Assembly: GCF_000231055.2 (NCBI RefSeq)
Contig: NZ_CM001466.1
Span: 4,174,167-4,211,137, forward strand
Source: Saccharomonospora azurea NA-128
GTDB taxonomy: Bacteria > Actinomycetota > Actinomycetes > Mycobacteriales > Pseudonocardiaceae
Direction of reading: 5' to 3'
Length of the DNA: 36,971 nt
Positions 1 to 9,482 of this stretch are shown piece after piece (the first letter of the stretch is position 1; every line of letters begins with the position of its first letter). The position numbers and the translations under genes were made by a program. The notes beneath the pieces were generated by a model, which saw nothing but the letters and a program-made list of their open reading frames with translations, was not told where the DNA came from and made no database searches.

Positions 1-1396
1 TGCGGGCGGTGGGGACGAGGATCGCGCGTGCCCCCGCGGTCAGCGCGGCCTCGACGTCGGAGCCGATGTCGCCGACCACGACGCAGCGGCGCACGTCGAC
101 TCCGAGTTCCTGGGCGGCCCGCAGCACCATCGCCGGTCGCGGCTTGCGGCACGCGCACCCGTCGTCGGGCGCGTGGGGGCAGAACTGCCAGGTCGAGAAC
201 GGCCCGAGCAGTTCGTCCACGCGGTGGGTGACGGCCCGCAGCTGGTCGGGCGTGACGTGCCCGCGCGCGATGCCGGACTGGTTGCTCACCACGCCCACCG
301 GCACGCCCTCGGCGCGCAGCAGCGCGAGCGCCTCCGCCGCGCCCGGCATGGGCCGGACCTTCTCCGGATCGGACAGGTACGGCACGTCCTCGATCAAGGT
401 GTCGTCGCGGTCGAACAGCACCGCCCGGCCGCGCCGCACCCGCCACTCGCCGAGGACGCGGTGAGTGCACGCCACGGGTGGGATCACGGCGCTCGTGACG
501 GTCATCCGCGCGACCTCGCGCGGCGTGCGCGGGCCCGGCGCGATCCGCGAGAGGGCGAACTCCGCCGTCAGACCCGCCCACAGCCCGGCGGCGAGAGACG
601 CGCCCCGGGGAATCCGGGCCGCGGTCAGGGCGAGGGCCGAGAGTCCCGCCAGGGTCGTCAGCGCATGCCTGCCGAGCCGCCCGGACCCCTCTCCGGCCTC
701 GTGCCGCCAGTGCCGGCCGTGCTTGGCCCGCATGAGCGCATTGTCGGCGTTGCCGCGCTGTCGCCGCACGCTCGCGAGGAACCCGCCGGACTTGGGCGGA
801 TGCGTGGTGACGCGGCTGCCCTGCGCGAGGCGCCAACCCAGGCGCCGGACCCGCAGGGCGAGGTCGGCGTCCTCCCGGTACGCGCGGGGGAAACGCTCGT
901 CGAACCCACCGACCTCGACGAGCGCGTCTCGCCGGTACGCCATGTCGGCGGTGATCCAGCGCGACCGGGTCAGCGCGAGTGTGTCGCGTTCGTCGTCGGT
1001 GGGCCTGCGGGTGTCGGGGAGCGGGACCTCGATGCGCGCGACGGAGGCGGCCACGTCGTCGCCGAGTCCGTCGAGGTCGTCGGCCAGTCGGGCGGGCCAG
1101 TCGCGCGAGGTCAGGACGTCGTCGTCGAGGAAGGCGATCCAGTCGGTGCGCGCGGCCCGCCAGCCGACGTTGCGGGCGGCGGCCGGGCCGCGCCCACCCG
1201 AGTTCAGCACGCGCAGAGGGAGCCCGAGCTCGGGCAGCGCCAACGGTGCCCCCGGGCGAGGGCGGTCGTCGATCACCAGTACCTCGTCCGGGGCGGGGCC
1301 GTCGCCGTGGGCGAGTCCCCGCAGCAGCGCGGCGAGGTTGTCCCGCCCCGCCGTGGGGACCACGACCGAGTACTCGGGTGCTCTCCGTTCGGTCAC
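1..1396 (-). CDS. GT2 glycosyltransferase fused to HAD-IIIA (GmhB-like) phosphatase, 3' end outside window
   Basis: An uninterrupted minus-strand frame runs from a GTG at 1396 off the left edge (465 codons visible). Residues about 9-220 form a family 2 glycosyltransferase: nucleotide-binding start VPTAGRDN (about 14-21), DXD-type DDD at 91-93 and an acceptor-side EDADLALR near 174. A hydrophobic linker (about 250-300) follows. From about residue 326 a HAD phosphatase begins: nucleophile motif DRDDT (D329, D331), SNQSG, and a CPH...CAC zinc-type site (C406, H408, C414, C416), then the GDIGSD motif. The Cys/His set is typical of GmhB, the D,D-heptose-1,7-bisphosphate phosphatase. The GTGA overlap (1393-1396) with the upstream carbamoyltransferase implies translational coupling. 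Family calls are firm; heptose as substrate is inference. The end of the HAD domain is not visible. Confidence 0.88.
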   Translation of the reverse strand, partial: MTERRAPEYSVVVPTAGRDNLAALLRGLAHGDGPAPDEVLVIDDRPRPGAPLALPELGLPLRVLNSGGRGPAAARNVGWRAARTDWIAFLDDDVLTSRDWPARLADDLDGLGDDVAASVARIEVPLPDTRRPTDDERDTLALTRSRWITADMAYRRDALVEVGGFDERFPRAYREDADLALRVRRLGWRLAQGSRVTTHPPKSGGFLASVRRQRGNADNALMRAKHGRHWRHEAGEGSGRLGRHALTTLAGLSALALTAARIPRGASLAAGLWAGLTAEFALSRIAPGPRTPREVARMTVTSAVIPPVACTHRVLGEWRVRRGRAVLFDRDDTLIEDVPYLSDPEKVRPMPGAAEALALLRAEGVPVGVVSNQSGIARGHVTPDQLRAVTHRVDELLGPFSTWQFCPHAPDDGCACRKPRPAMVLRAAQELGVDVRRCVVVGDIGSDVEAALTAGARAILVPTAR

Positions 1397-3033
1397 GCCG
1401 CTCCTCCCTTGCGCCGGACGGCGAACGGGCCGATGGCGAGCAGGTCGACCGGTGCCGAGCCGAAGCACTCCAACGCGTCGCGCGGATCGTCGACCATGGG
1501 ACGCCCGGCGGTGTTCAGACTCGTGTTCACCACCGTGGGCAGGCCGGTCCTGCGTTCGAACGCCGCGAGCATGCGCGCGACGAGGGGTTCGTCCTCCCGC
1601 GACACGGTCTGGATCCGTGCGGTACCGTCCACATGCGTCACCGCGGGGATGCGGTCACGCCACTGTGGAGCGACGTCGTGCACGAAGAGCATGTACGGGC
1701 TCGGCACGGGACCGCGGGAGAAGAGTTCGGGCGCGCGGTCTTCGAGCACCATCGGGGCCACGGGCCGGAACTGCTCCCGCCCCTTCACGTCGTTGAGCCG
1801 CTCCAGATTCTCGGCACGCCCGGGGTGGGCGAGCAGCGACCGGTGGCCGAGCGCCCGGGGCCCGAACTCCGCCCGGCCCTGGAACCACGCCACGATCGCG
1901 TCGTCGGCGAGCGCGTCCGCGACGGTCTCGGCGATGTCGGCGCAGCGCTCGTACGGCACGTCGGCCCGTCGCAGCCACGCCTCCAGCTCGTCGTCGCTCC
2001 AGCCCCGGCCGAGGTCGGCGCCGCCCATCGGTTCGACCGCCTCGCCGAAGTCCGCCGCCAGTTGCAGCGCGGCACCGAGGGCGGTGCCCGCGTCACCCGC
2101 CGCCGGTTGGACCCAGACACGCTCGAACGGCCCTTCGGCGTGCAGGCGGGTGTTGGCGACGCAGTTCAGCGCCGTGCCCCCGGCCAGGGCGAGGTCGGTG
2201 TGACCGGTGCGTTCGTGCAGCCAGCGCGCGAGGTCCAGCAGCACCTCCTCGGTGACTCGTTGCACGCTGGCGGCGAGGTCGGCGTGTTCGGGGAGGAACT
2301 CGTCGTCGCGCGAGCGGGCCGGGGCGAAGCGCTCCCAGTCGATCGGGGCGGTGCGGAAACCTCCGTCGCCGGTGGTGAAGACCAGCTCGCGCAATTCGGG
2401 AAGGAAGCGCGGTGTGCCGTAGGAGGCCAGGGCCATGACCTTGTACTCGTCGCTGGAGCGCTGGAAGCCCAGGTGCGCGGTCGCGACCTCGTAGGTGAGG
2501 CCGAGCGAGTGCGGCAGCGACTGGTGGGCCAGCTCGACGAACTTGCCGTCGCGGTACTCGCCGAGTACGGACGACTCCGACTCACCGCGGCCGTCGGAGG
2601 TGAGCACCGCGCAGTCGCCGAAGGGGGAGGCCAGCGCCGCCGACGCCGCGTGGGCGACGTGGTGCCGGACGAACCGGACGATGCCGGGGTCCAGACCGGG
2701 CAACGCGGTCTTCAGGAACTCGGGGGCGCGGCGGGCGTAGAGGGTGCGGAGCTTCTCCCACCCTCCGGCGTCCACACCGTCGAGCGAGGCGTCCACCAAC
2801 GTGGGGTCGTAGGAATACGCGACAGCGTCGAGTTCGGACACGTCGAGCCCGGCTCGTTGCAGACACCAGGCCGCCGCCTTCTCGGGCAGTTCCCACGTGG
2901 AGAACGGAACCGGCGACTTGCCGTGCTTGCGCCGACTGAAGCGCTCCTCCTCGGCGGCGGCGACGACCGTGCCGTCCACGACGATCGCGGCCGCGGGATC
3001 GTGGAAAACGGCGTTGATTCCGAGTATCCGCAC
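1393..3033 (-). CDS. carbamoyltransferase, NodU/CmcH family
   Basis: The 546-residue product has the full two-domain architecture of O-carbamoyltransferases, which transfer carbamoyl from carbamoyl phosphate to a sugar hydroxyl through a carbamoyl-adenylate. The N-terminal Kae1/ASKHA-like part has the nucleotide/metal motif HHVAHAASA (124-132) and LAGGTALNCVAN (about 283-294). The C-terminal part has FGPRALGHRS (390-399), diagnostic of the family. Start is GTG at 3033, preceded by a GGGAGGGG Shine-Dalgarno about ten bases upstream. It overlaps the downstream GT2-HAD gene by four bases. In this neighbourhood the acceptor is probably a glycan sugar rather than an antibiotic or Nod factor, but the sequence does not show which. 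Confidence 0.93.
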   Translation of the reverse strand: MRILGINAVFHDPAAAIVVDGTVVAAAEEERFSRRKHGKSPVPFSTWELPEKAAAWCLQRAGLDVSELDAVAYSYDPTLVDASLDGVDAGGWEKLRTLYARRAPEFLKTALPGLDPGIVRFVRHHVAHAASAALASPFGDCAVLTSDGRGESESSVLGEYRDGKFVELAHQSLPHSLGLTYEVATAHLGFQRSSDEYKVMALASYGTPRFLPELRELVFTTGDGGFRTAPIDWERFAPARSRDDEFLPEHADLAASVQRVTEEVLLDLARWLHERTGHTDLALAGGTALNCVANTRLHAEGPFERVWVQPAAGDAGTALGAALQLAADFGEAVEPMGGADLGRGWSDDELEAWLRRADVPYERCADIAETVADALADDAIVAWFQGRAEFGPRALGHRSLLAHPGRAENLERLNDVKGREQFRPVAPMVLEDRAPELFSRGPVPSPYMLFVHDVAPQWRDRIPAVTHVDGTARIQTVSREDEPLVARMLAAFERRTGLPTVVNTSLNTAGRPMVDDPRDALECFGSAPVDLLAIGPFAVRRKGGAA

Positions 3034-3091
3034 TCGTTTGCACCCCTCCCGAATCGAGTGGGGCCGACTGTCGCGACCCGCACTATGCCGC

Positions 3092-3115
3092 TACCCGCTG
3101 AAGCGACGCCTAAAC
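3092..3115 (-). promoter_or_regulatory. SigB/SigF-type promoter candidate for the carbamoyltransferase gene
   Basis: On the minus strand GTTT (3112-3115) is followed after 15 nt by GGGTA (3092-3096), the published actinobacterial SigB/SigF pattern. It lies 58 nt upstream of the GTG start at 3033, in the 143-bp gap after the SDR gene. Seen by eye; not tested. Confidence 0.5.
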
Positions 3116-3176
3116 GAGTGGAGGGTGAAACCCCAGGACGTCGCTACTGCACGTGAACGACACCGGTGACTCCACC

Positions 3177-4172
<996 letters not shown>

Positions 4173-4183
4173 GCCGGTTCGGT

Positions 4184-4207
4184 TACCCTCGGGCTCCGGT
4201 GTGAAAC
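4184..4207 (-). promoter_or_regulatory. SigB/SigF-type promoter candidate for the SDR gene
   Basis: Minus-strand GTTT (4204-4207), 15-nt spacer, GGGTA (4184-4188). The motif ends 11 nt before the ATG at 4172, so the transcript would be nearly leaderless. It overlaps the oppositely directed candidate at 4199-4223. Confidence 0.55.
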
Positions 4208-4223
4208 GCTCCGGCAACGGGTA
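4199..4223 (+). promoter_or_regulatory. SigB/SigF-type promoter candidate for the pyruvyl transferase operon
   Basis: GTGT (4199-4202), 16-nt spacer, GGGTA (4219-4223), ending 11 nt before the ATG at 4235. The -35 differs from GTTT at one base. It is interleaved with the minus-strand candidate at 4184-4207, so the two operons would be fired back to back by the same sigma factor. Confidence 0.5.
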
Positions 4224-4234
4224 CAGATCACGAC

Positions 4235-5104
4235 ATGCGCGTGCTGGTGACGGGATGGCCGAGTTTCCTCCATGGGGAGGCGACTGCCGGCGACGTACTG
4301 AGCATGCGCCGGGTCGCCGACGCGCTCGCCGGAGCGGGCATCGAGGCGGACACCGCCTGGAGTCCCGTTCTGCGCCCGGACGCCCTGCACCTGGACGACG
4401 CGGAGCCGGGGCGCTACACCCACGTGGTGTTCGCGTGCGGGCCCGCGCACGGCGAACAGGTGGAGTGGCTGCACCGCCGGTACCGGGCGTGCCGCCGGAT
4501 CGCGGTGGGCGTCTCGGTGATCGACCCGCGGAGCCCCGCGGCGGCGGGTTTCCACCGCATCCTCGCCCGCGACGGGCTCGGTGAGCCGCAGCCGGACCTC
4601 TCCTACGCCGCACACGCCGACGACGTCCCGGTGGTCGGCATCATGCTCGCCCCCGGGCAACGCGAGTACGGCGGGCGCCGCAGGCACGAGCAGGTGCACA
4701 AGACGCTGCTGCACTGGATCACCGGGCGGGAGTGCGCGCGGGTCGGGCTCGACACACGCTTGGACAGCACGGACTGGCGCCTCTGCGCCACTCCGGACGA
4801 GTTCCTGTCCCTTCTCGCGAGGCTGGACGTCGTGGTGACGACGCGGATGCACGGGCTCGTCCTCGCCCTCCGCGCGGGTGTTCCCGCCATCGCGGTGGAC
4901 CCGGTGGCGGGCGGCGGGAAGGTGACCGCCCAGGGCGAGGCACTCGGCTGGCCCGCGGTGATCGGCGCCGAGCACCTGGACACCGAGACGCTCGACCACT
5001 GGTGGCGGTGGTGCCTGGCGAGCTCGTCGGTCGACGGCGCGCGCACCCCGCCCGGTGGTCGGGGCACGCTCGTCGCCGATCTCGTGGCGGAGGTACTCCG
5101 ATGA
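4235..5104 (+). CDS. polysaccharide pyruvyl transferase family protein
   Basis: The 289-residue product has the layout of the CsaB/WcaK-type pyruvyl transferases, which put a pyruvate ketal from PEP onto a glycan sugar. The recognisable part is C-terminal: a TTRMHGLVLALRAGVPAIAVD block (about 207-227) followed by GGGK, where the Arg-Met-His is the family hallmark. The N-terminus starts directly with a beta strand (MRVLVTGWPSF). It is the first gene of a three-gene operon, overlapping the next gene by ATGA at 5101-5104. It lies divergent from the SDR gene across 62 bp. Family certain; acceptor sugar unknown. Confidence 0.87.
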   Translation: MRVLVTGWPSFLHGEATAGDVLSMRRVADALAGAGIEADTAWSPVLRPDALHLDDAEPGRYTHVVFACGPAHGEQVEWLHRRYRACRRIAVGVSVIDPRSPAAAGFHRILARDGLGEPQPDLSYAAHADDVPVVGIMLAPGQREYGGRRRHEQVHKTLLHWITGRECARVGLDTRLDSTDWRLCATPDEFLSLLARLDVVVTTRMHGLVLALRAGVPAIAVDPVAGGGKVTAQGEALGWPAVIGAEHLDTETLDHWWRWCLASSSVDGARTPPGGRGTLVADLVAEVLR

Positions 5105-5931
5105 GGACCACCGTGGTGATCGCCACGCGGGACCGTGCCGACGACCTCACCCGCACGCTCACGCACCTGCGCGACCTGATCCCGCTGCCGCCCGTCATCG
5201 TGGTGGACAACGGCTCGCGCGACGACACCACGTCGCGCGTGCGGCACCGATTCCCGGGCGTGCGGGTGATCCGGCTGCCGGAGAACGTGGGGATGGCGGC
5301 GCGCAACCTCGGGGTCGAGGCCGCCGACACGCCGTACGTGGCCTTCTGCGACGACGACTCGTGGTGGGAACAGGGTGCGTTGACCAGGGCTGAGGTGGTG
5401 CTCGACGCCTATCCCCGGGTGGGGCTCGTCGCGGCGACCACCCTGGTGGGGCCCGAGTGCCGGCGTGACCCGGTCTGTGAGGAGATGGCCACGAGCCCGC
5501 TGGGCACGGCGCCCGATCTGCCGGGGCCGCGAGTGCTGGGGTTCCTCGCCTGTTCCTCCGTGGTGCGCCGCAGCGCGTTCCTCGACGCGGGCGGCTTCAA
5601 CCCGTTGCTGCACTTCGGAGCGGAGGAGAAGCTGCTCGCCTACGACCTCGCCGCGCGAGGCTGGGAGCTCTGCTACGTCGACCGGCTGCGCGCACACCAC
5701 CATCCGTCCACCGTGCGGCCGTCGGCGGGCTGGCGGCGGCGGATCGAGCGGCGGAACAACGTGCTGATCACGTGGATGCGGCGCCCGCTCGCCGACTGCG
5801 CCCGCACGGCCGCGATCGTGCTGCGCGATCCGCTCGCGGCGGCGGGTGCCCTGCGGAGGTTGCCCGGGGCGCTGCGGTCGCGCCGGCCGTTGCCCGCCCA
5901 CGTCGAAGCGCAGATCCGGGAGCTCGCATGA
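5101..5931 (+). CDS. family 2 glycosyltransferase
   Basis: The 276-residue GT-A enzyme begins with the strand TTVVIATRDR, has VVDNGSRDDT (about 35-43) and the metal-binding CDDD (83-86), and a C-terminal acceptor region with GAEEKLLAYDLAARGW. No membrane segment is evident, so it is probably cytoplasmic or peripheral. ATG at 5101 overlaps the stop of the pyruvyl transferase gene (ATGA), which fixes the start; the frame is open further upstream but that part lies inside the preceding gene. It is a close paralogue of the next gene (same ENVG/RNLG and PYVAFCDDD blocks), suggesting a tandem duplication. Confidence 0.92.
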   Translation: MRTTVVIATRDRADDLTRTLTHLRDLIPLPPVIVVDNGSRDDTTSRVRHRFPGVRVIRLPENVGMAARNLGVEAADTPYVAFCDDDSWWEQGALTRAEVVLDAYPRVGLVAATTLVGPECRRDPVCEEMATSPLGTAPDLPGPRVLGFLACSSVVRRSAFLDAGGFNPLLHFGAEEKLLAYDLAARGWELCYVDRLRAHHHPSTVRPSAGWRRRIERRNNVLITWMRRPLADCARTAAIVLRDPLAAAGALRRLPGALRSRRPLPAHVEAQIRELA

Positions 5932-6818
5932 GCCGCGTCAGCGTCGTCATGATCACCCACAACCGCCGCGACGAAGTCCTCCGGACGTTGGAGGTGATGA
6001 CGTCGCTGCCCGACGCCGCGCCCATCGTGGTCGCCGACAACGCGTCCACCGACGGCACCGCCGACGCGATCGCCGACCTCTTCCCGCACGTGTCGCTGCT
6101 GCGCTGCGACCGCAACCTCGGTGCGCTCGCCCGCAACCTCGCCGTCCGGCAGATCCGGACTCCGTACGTGGCGTTCTGCGACGACGACACGCGATGGCAG
6201 CCCGGTGCGCTCACGCGGGCGGTCGAGCTGCTCGACACCTACCCGGGGCTGGCGTCGGTGACGGGCCGCTGCCTCGTGGAGCCGCACCTGGAGGAGGACC
6301 CGATCACGCCGGAGCTGCGCGACTCCCCGGTGCGGGGCCCGGACTGGCTCCCCGGCCCCGCACTGCTCGGCGTGATGGCCGGCCTGACGACGTTCCGCGT
6401 CGAGGCGTTCCGGCAGGTCGGCGGATTCTCGCCCCGCATGTGGCTGGGTGGGGAGGAGGAGCTGCTGGCCATCGACCTCGCCGCGCACGGGTGGTGGATG
6501 TGCTGGGATCCCGACATCGTGATCCACCACGCGCCGTCGCGGCAGCGGGATCCGCGGCGCCGACGCCGGCTCGGCATCCGCAACACGCTGTGGACGATGT
6601 GGTTGCGCAGGCCTGTTCGCTCGGCGGCGCGCCGCACCCTCGACGTGCTGCGGTCCGCGCCCCGGGACGCCGCCACCCTCGCCGCGGTGGCGGAGGCGTT
6701 GCGAGGACTGCCGTGGGTGCTGTCGGAACGCCGGGTGGTGCCGCCGTCGGTGGAGGAGGGGTTGCGCTCGCTGGAGGACTCGCAACGGCGCTCCACCGCC
6801 CGGCGCTACGTCGGGTGA
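5928..6818 (+). CDS. family 2 glycosyltransferase (paralogue of preceding gene)
   Basis: This 296-residue GT-A enzyme starts with RVSVVMITHNR, carries VVADNASTDGTADAI (about 34-48), the CDDD metal motif (84-87) and a GGEEELLAIDLAAHGW acceptor-region motif that matches its upstream neighbour position for position. The Arg-rich segment near residue 210 (RDPRRRRRLG) could support membrane association. ATGA overlap at 5928-5931 ties it to the operon. Last gene of the pyruvyl transferase operon; 68 bp separate it from the ClpC-type gene, which has its own promoter-like motif. Confidence 0.92.
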   Translation: MSRVSVVMITHNRRDEVLRTLEVMTSLPDAAPIVVADNASTDGTADAIADLFPHVSLLRCDRNLGALARNLAVRQIRTPYVAFCDDDTRWQPGALTRAVELLDTYPGLASVTGRCLVEPHLEEDPITPELRDSPVRGPDWLPGPALLGVMAGLTTFRVEAFRQVGGFSPRMWLGGEEELLAIDLAAHGWWMCWDPDIVIHHAPSRQRDPRRRRRLGIRNTLWTMWLRRPVRSAARRTLDVLRSAPRDAATLAAVAEALRGLPWVLSERRVVPPSVEEGLRSLEDSQRRSTARRYVG

Positions 6819-6822
6819 CGGG

Positions 6823-6846
6823 GTTGACTCCTCGCCACACCGGGTA
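6823..6846 (+). promoter_or_regulatory. SigB/SigF-type promoter candidate for the ClpC-type gene
   Basis: GTTG (6823-6826), 15-nt spacer, GGGTA (6842-6846), 40 nt before the ATG at 6887. The -35 has one mismatch to GTTT. A SigB-type promoter before a clpC gene would fit its general role in stress responses. Confidence 0.45.
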
Positions 6847-6886
6847 GGCCGGGAGGCAGGACGAACCGCCGAGAGGGAGTGTGTCG

Positions 6887-9415
6887 ATGACCGGCTTCTT
6901 CGGGGAACCGAGCCCCAGTCCGTTCGACCAGTTGCTCGCCCAGTTCTTCGGCAACGCCATGCCGGGACGGCGTCCGCACGCCGTGGGGATCACCCGCCTG
7001 ATGAGTGAGCAGGCGCTCGCCCTGGTGTCCGCGGCGGTGCGCCAGGTCGGGGAGTGGGGGCAGAACGAGCTCGACTCGACCCACCTGCTGTGGGCGGCGA
7101 CGCGGGTTCCCGGGAGCCGGGAGCTGCTCCAACGCGCGGGAGCCGACCCCGACGCGCTCGCCGAGCGCGTGGAACGGGAGGCCGCCGACCGTCGGTCGCC
7201 GCAGGCCACACCCGTGTTGACACCGGGGGCGAAGCGGACGCTGCTCGACGCGCATCAGATCTCGCGTGGTCTGCGCTCGTCGTACATCGGGCCCGAGCAC
7301 ATCCTCCTGGCGCTCGTGGCGAACCCGGACTCGCGGGCCGGTCTGATCCTGGCCGAGGCGGGCGTGACCCCGGAGGCCATGCAGCGGGCGATCTCGGGGC
7401 CCACCGGCTCGACGCACGCGCGTGAGACCACGCAGGCGCAGGAGCAGCCCAGTGACACGCCCACGCTCGACACCTACGGGCAGGACCTCACCGACATGGC
7501 CCGCAACGGGGAGATCGACCCGGTGGTGGGGCGCGACGACGAGATCGAGCAGACCATCGAGGTGTTGTCGCGGCGCACCAAGAACAATCCGGTGCTCATC
7601 GGTGAGGCGGGGGTCGGCAAGACGGCGATCGTCGAGGGGCTCGCCCAGCGTGTCGTGGACGGCACCGTGCCGGAGACGATTGCGGATCGGCGCGTGATCC
7701 GGCTCGACGTCGCCGCGATGGTCGCGGGCACGCGTTACCGGGGCGACTTCGAGGAGCGCATGACGAAACTGCTCGACGAGCTCCGGCGGAACCAGGGCAA
7801 GCTCATCGTGTTCATCGACGAGCTGCACACCGTGGTGGGCGCGGGCGCGTCGGAGGGGTCGATGGGCGCGGGCAACATGCTGAAGCCGGCGCTGGCCCGG
7901 GGCGAGCTGCACATCGTCGGCGCCACCACGCTCGACGAGTACCGGCAGAACATCGAGAACGATCCCGCGTTCGAGCGTCGGTTCCAACCCATCCTCGTGC
8001 CCGAACCCAACGTGGAGGACACGCTGGCCATCCTGCACGGGGTGCGCGACCAGTACGAGGCCCACCACCAGGTCCGGTTCACCGACGAGGCGCTCAGCGC
8101 GGCGGCGACGTTGTCCGACCGCTACATCACCGAACGGTACCTGCCGGACAAGGCCATCGACCTCATGGACCAGGCCGGAGCGCGGGTGCGGATGCGGTCG
8201 GGGCGCTGGCCCGAACGGCTGCGCGACATGGAGTCCAGGTTGGAGCAGCTGTGCCGCGACCGCGACCAGGCGGTGAGCGAGGAGCACTACGAACGCGCGT
8301 CCGCGCTGCGTGACGAGATCCACGAGCTGCGCAGCCGCATCGAGGAGCAGCGCCTGCAGGACCGGCCCGCCGAGGCGCCGGACGTGACGGCGACCGACAT
8401 CGCCGAGGTCGTCTCGCGGAGCACCGGAATCCCGGTGTCGCAGTTGACGCAGGAGGAGCGCGAGCGGCTGCTGAACCTGGAGGGGCACCTGCAAGGGCGC
8501 GTCGTGGGGCAGGACGAGGCCGTGGCCGCCGTCGCGGAGGCCGTGCGCCGGGCGCGGGCGGGACTCGCCGAGCCCGGCCGGCCCTCGGGGAGCTTCCTCT
8601 TCCTCGGGCCGACGGGCGTCGGCAAGACCGAGCTGGCCCGAGCGCTCGCCGAAGCCCTGTTCGGCAGCGAGGACAGCATGATCCGGTTGGACATGTCGGA
8701 GTACGGCGAGCGGCACACGGTCAGCAGACTCGTCGGCGCGCCCCCCGGCTACGTCGGGTACGAGGACGCCGGACAACTGACCGAAGCCGTGCGCAGGCGC
8801 CCCTACTCCGTGGTGCTGCTCGACGAGATCGAGAAGGCGCACCCCGACGTGTTCAACATGTTGTTGCAGGTGCTGGAGGACGGGCGGCTCACCGACGGGC
8901 GAGGCCGCACGGTGAACTTCACCAACACCGTGCTGATCATGACGAGCAACATCGGTTCCGAGCTCGTGCTCAGCGGAACCCAGGGTGCGCTCGGCTTCGC
9001 TCCGCAGGACGAGAGCGAGACGGAGGGGCCGCTGCGTGAACGGTTGATGCAGCGGTTGCGCGACAACTTCCGCCCCGAGTTCCTCAACCGGATCGACGAG
9101 ATCATCGTGTTCCGCAAGCTCTCGGCGGAACAGCTCCAGCAGATCACCACGTTGCTGCTGGAGGAGACCCGACGCAAGGCCCACGCCCAGGGCGTGGACG
9201 TCGAGTTCACGCCGGAGGCCGTGCGGTGGCTCTCCGAGGCGGGTTACCAGCCCGAGTACGGCGCCCGTCCGCTGCGCCGCACGATCCAGCGCGAGGTCGA
9301 CAACGTGCTCTCGCGGATGCTGTTGAAGGGCGACGTCCACTCGGGCGCTACCGTCACCGTGACGGTGAAGGACGGCGCGCTGACCTTCGACGTCACCGCG
9401 CCGGTGGGAACCTGA
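6887..9415 (+). CDS. ClpC-type Hsp100 ATPase (ClpC paralogue)
   Basis: The 842-residue product is an unfoldase of the ClpC class. A Clp N-terminal repeat domain (about 40-175) is preceded by an unusual glycine/phenylalanine-rich start ([17 protein letters not shown]) instead of the usual MFERFTDRAR. AAA-1 has Walker A GEAGVGKT (239-246) and FIDELHT; a short UVR-type middle helix pair (about 450-488) indicates ClpC rather than ClpB; AAA-2 has GPTGVGKT (574-581). The loop GALGF (LGF at 702-704) matches the ClpP-docking tripeptide, so it can probably feed ClpP. ATG 6887 is preferred over GTG 6881 because the GAGAGGGAG ribosome site (6871-6879) is seven bases before it. Such a second ClpC is known in actinomycetes; its substrates are not evident. 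Confidence 0.92.
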   Translation: MTGFFGEPSPSPFDQLLAQFFGNAMPGRRPHAVGITRLMSEQALALVSAAVRQVGEWGQNELDSTHLLWAATRVPGSRELLQRAGADPDALAERVEREAADRRSPQATPVLTPGAKRTLLDAHQISRGLRSSYIGPEHILLALVANPDSRAGLILAEAGVTPEAMQRAISGPTGSTHARETTQAQEQPSDTPTLDTYGQDLTDMARNGEIDPVVGRDDEIEQTIEVLSRRTKNNPVLIGEAGVGKTAIVEGLAQRVVDGTVPETIADRRVIRLDVAAMVAGTRYRGDFEERMTKLLDELRRNQGKLIVFIDELHTVVGAGASEGSMGAGNMLKPALARGELHIVGATTLDEYRQNIENDPAFERRFQPILVPEPNVEDTLAILHGVRDQYEAHHQVRFTDEALSAAATLSDRYITERYLPDKAIDLMDQAGARVRMRSGRWPERLRDMESRLEQLCRDRDQAVSEEHYERASALRDEIHELRSRIEEQRLQDRPAEAPDVTATDIAEVVSRSTGIPVSQLTQEERERLLNLEGHLQGRVVGQDEAVAAVAEAVRRARAGLAEPGRPSGSFLFLGPTGVGKTELARALAEALFGSEDSMIRLDMSEYGERHTVSRLVGAPPGYVGYEDAGQLTEAVRRRPYSVVLLDEIEKAHPDVFNMLLQVLEDGRLTDGRGRTVNFTNTVLIMTSNIGSELVLSGTQGALGFAPQDESETEGPLRERLMQRLRDNFRPEFLNRIDEIIVFRKLSAEQLQQITTLLLEETRRKAHAQGVDVEFTPEAVRWLSEAGYQPEYGARPLRRTIQREVDNVLSRMLLKGDVHSGATVTVTVKDGALTFDVTAPVGT

Positions 9416-9428
9416 CCGTGGACGAAGG

Positions 9429-9460
9429 AGAGGGGGGTCGGTGAGCGCCGACCCCCCTCT
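9429..9460. terminator. bidirectional hairpin terminator
   Basis: A perfect 13-bp stem (9429-9441 with 9448-9460) with a 6-nt loop TGAGCG lies between the convergent ClpC-type and GT4 genes. The A/T-poor flanks are normal for high-GC terminators. Confidence 0.85.
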
Positions 9461-9482
9461 TGCGTGTCGGTGAGCGAGCCGG

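Noticed and set aside
173-3156. Two long plus-strand open frames opposite the GT2-HAD and carbamoyltransferase genes
   Set aside because: They mirror the codon-position GC bias of the real minus-strand genes; the translations are Arg/Gly/Ala-rich and have no known motif.
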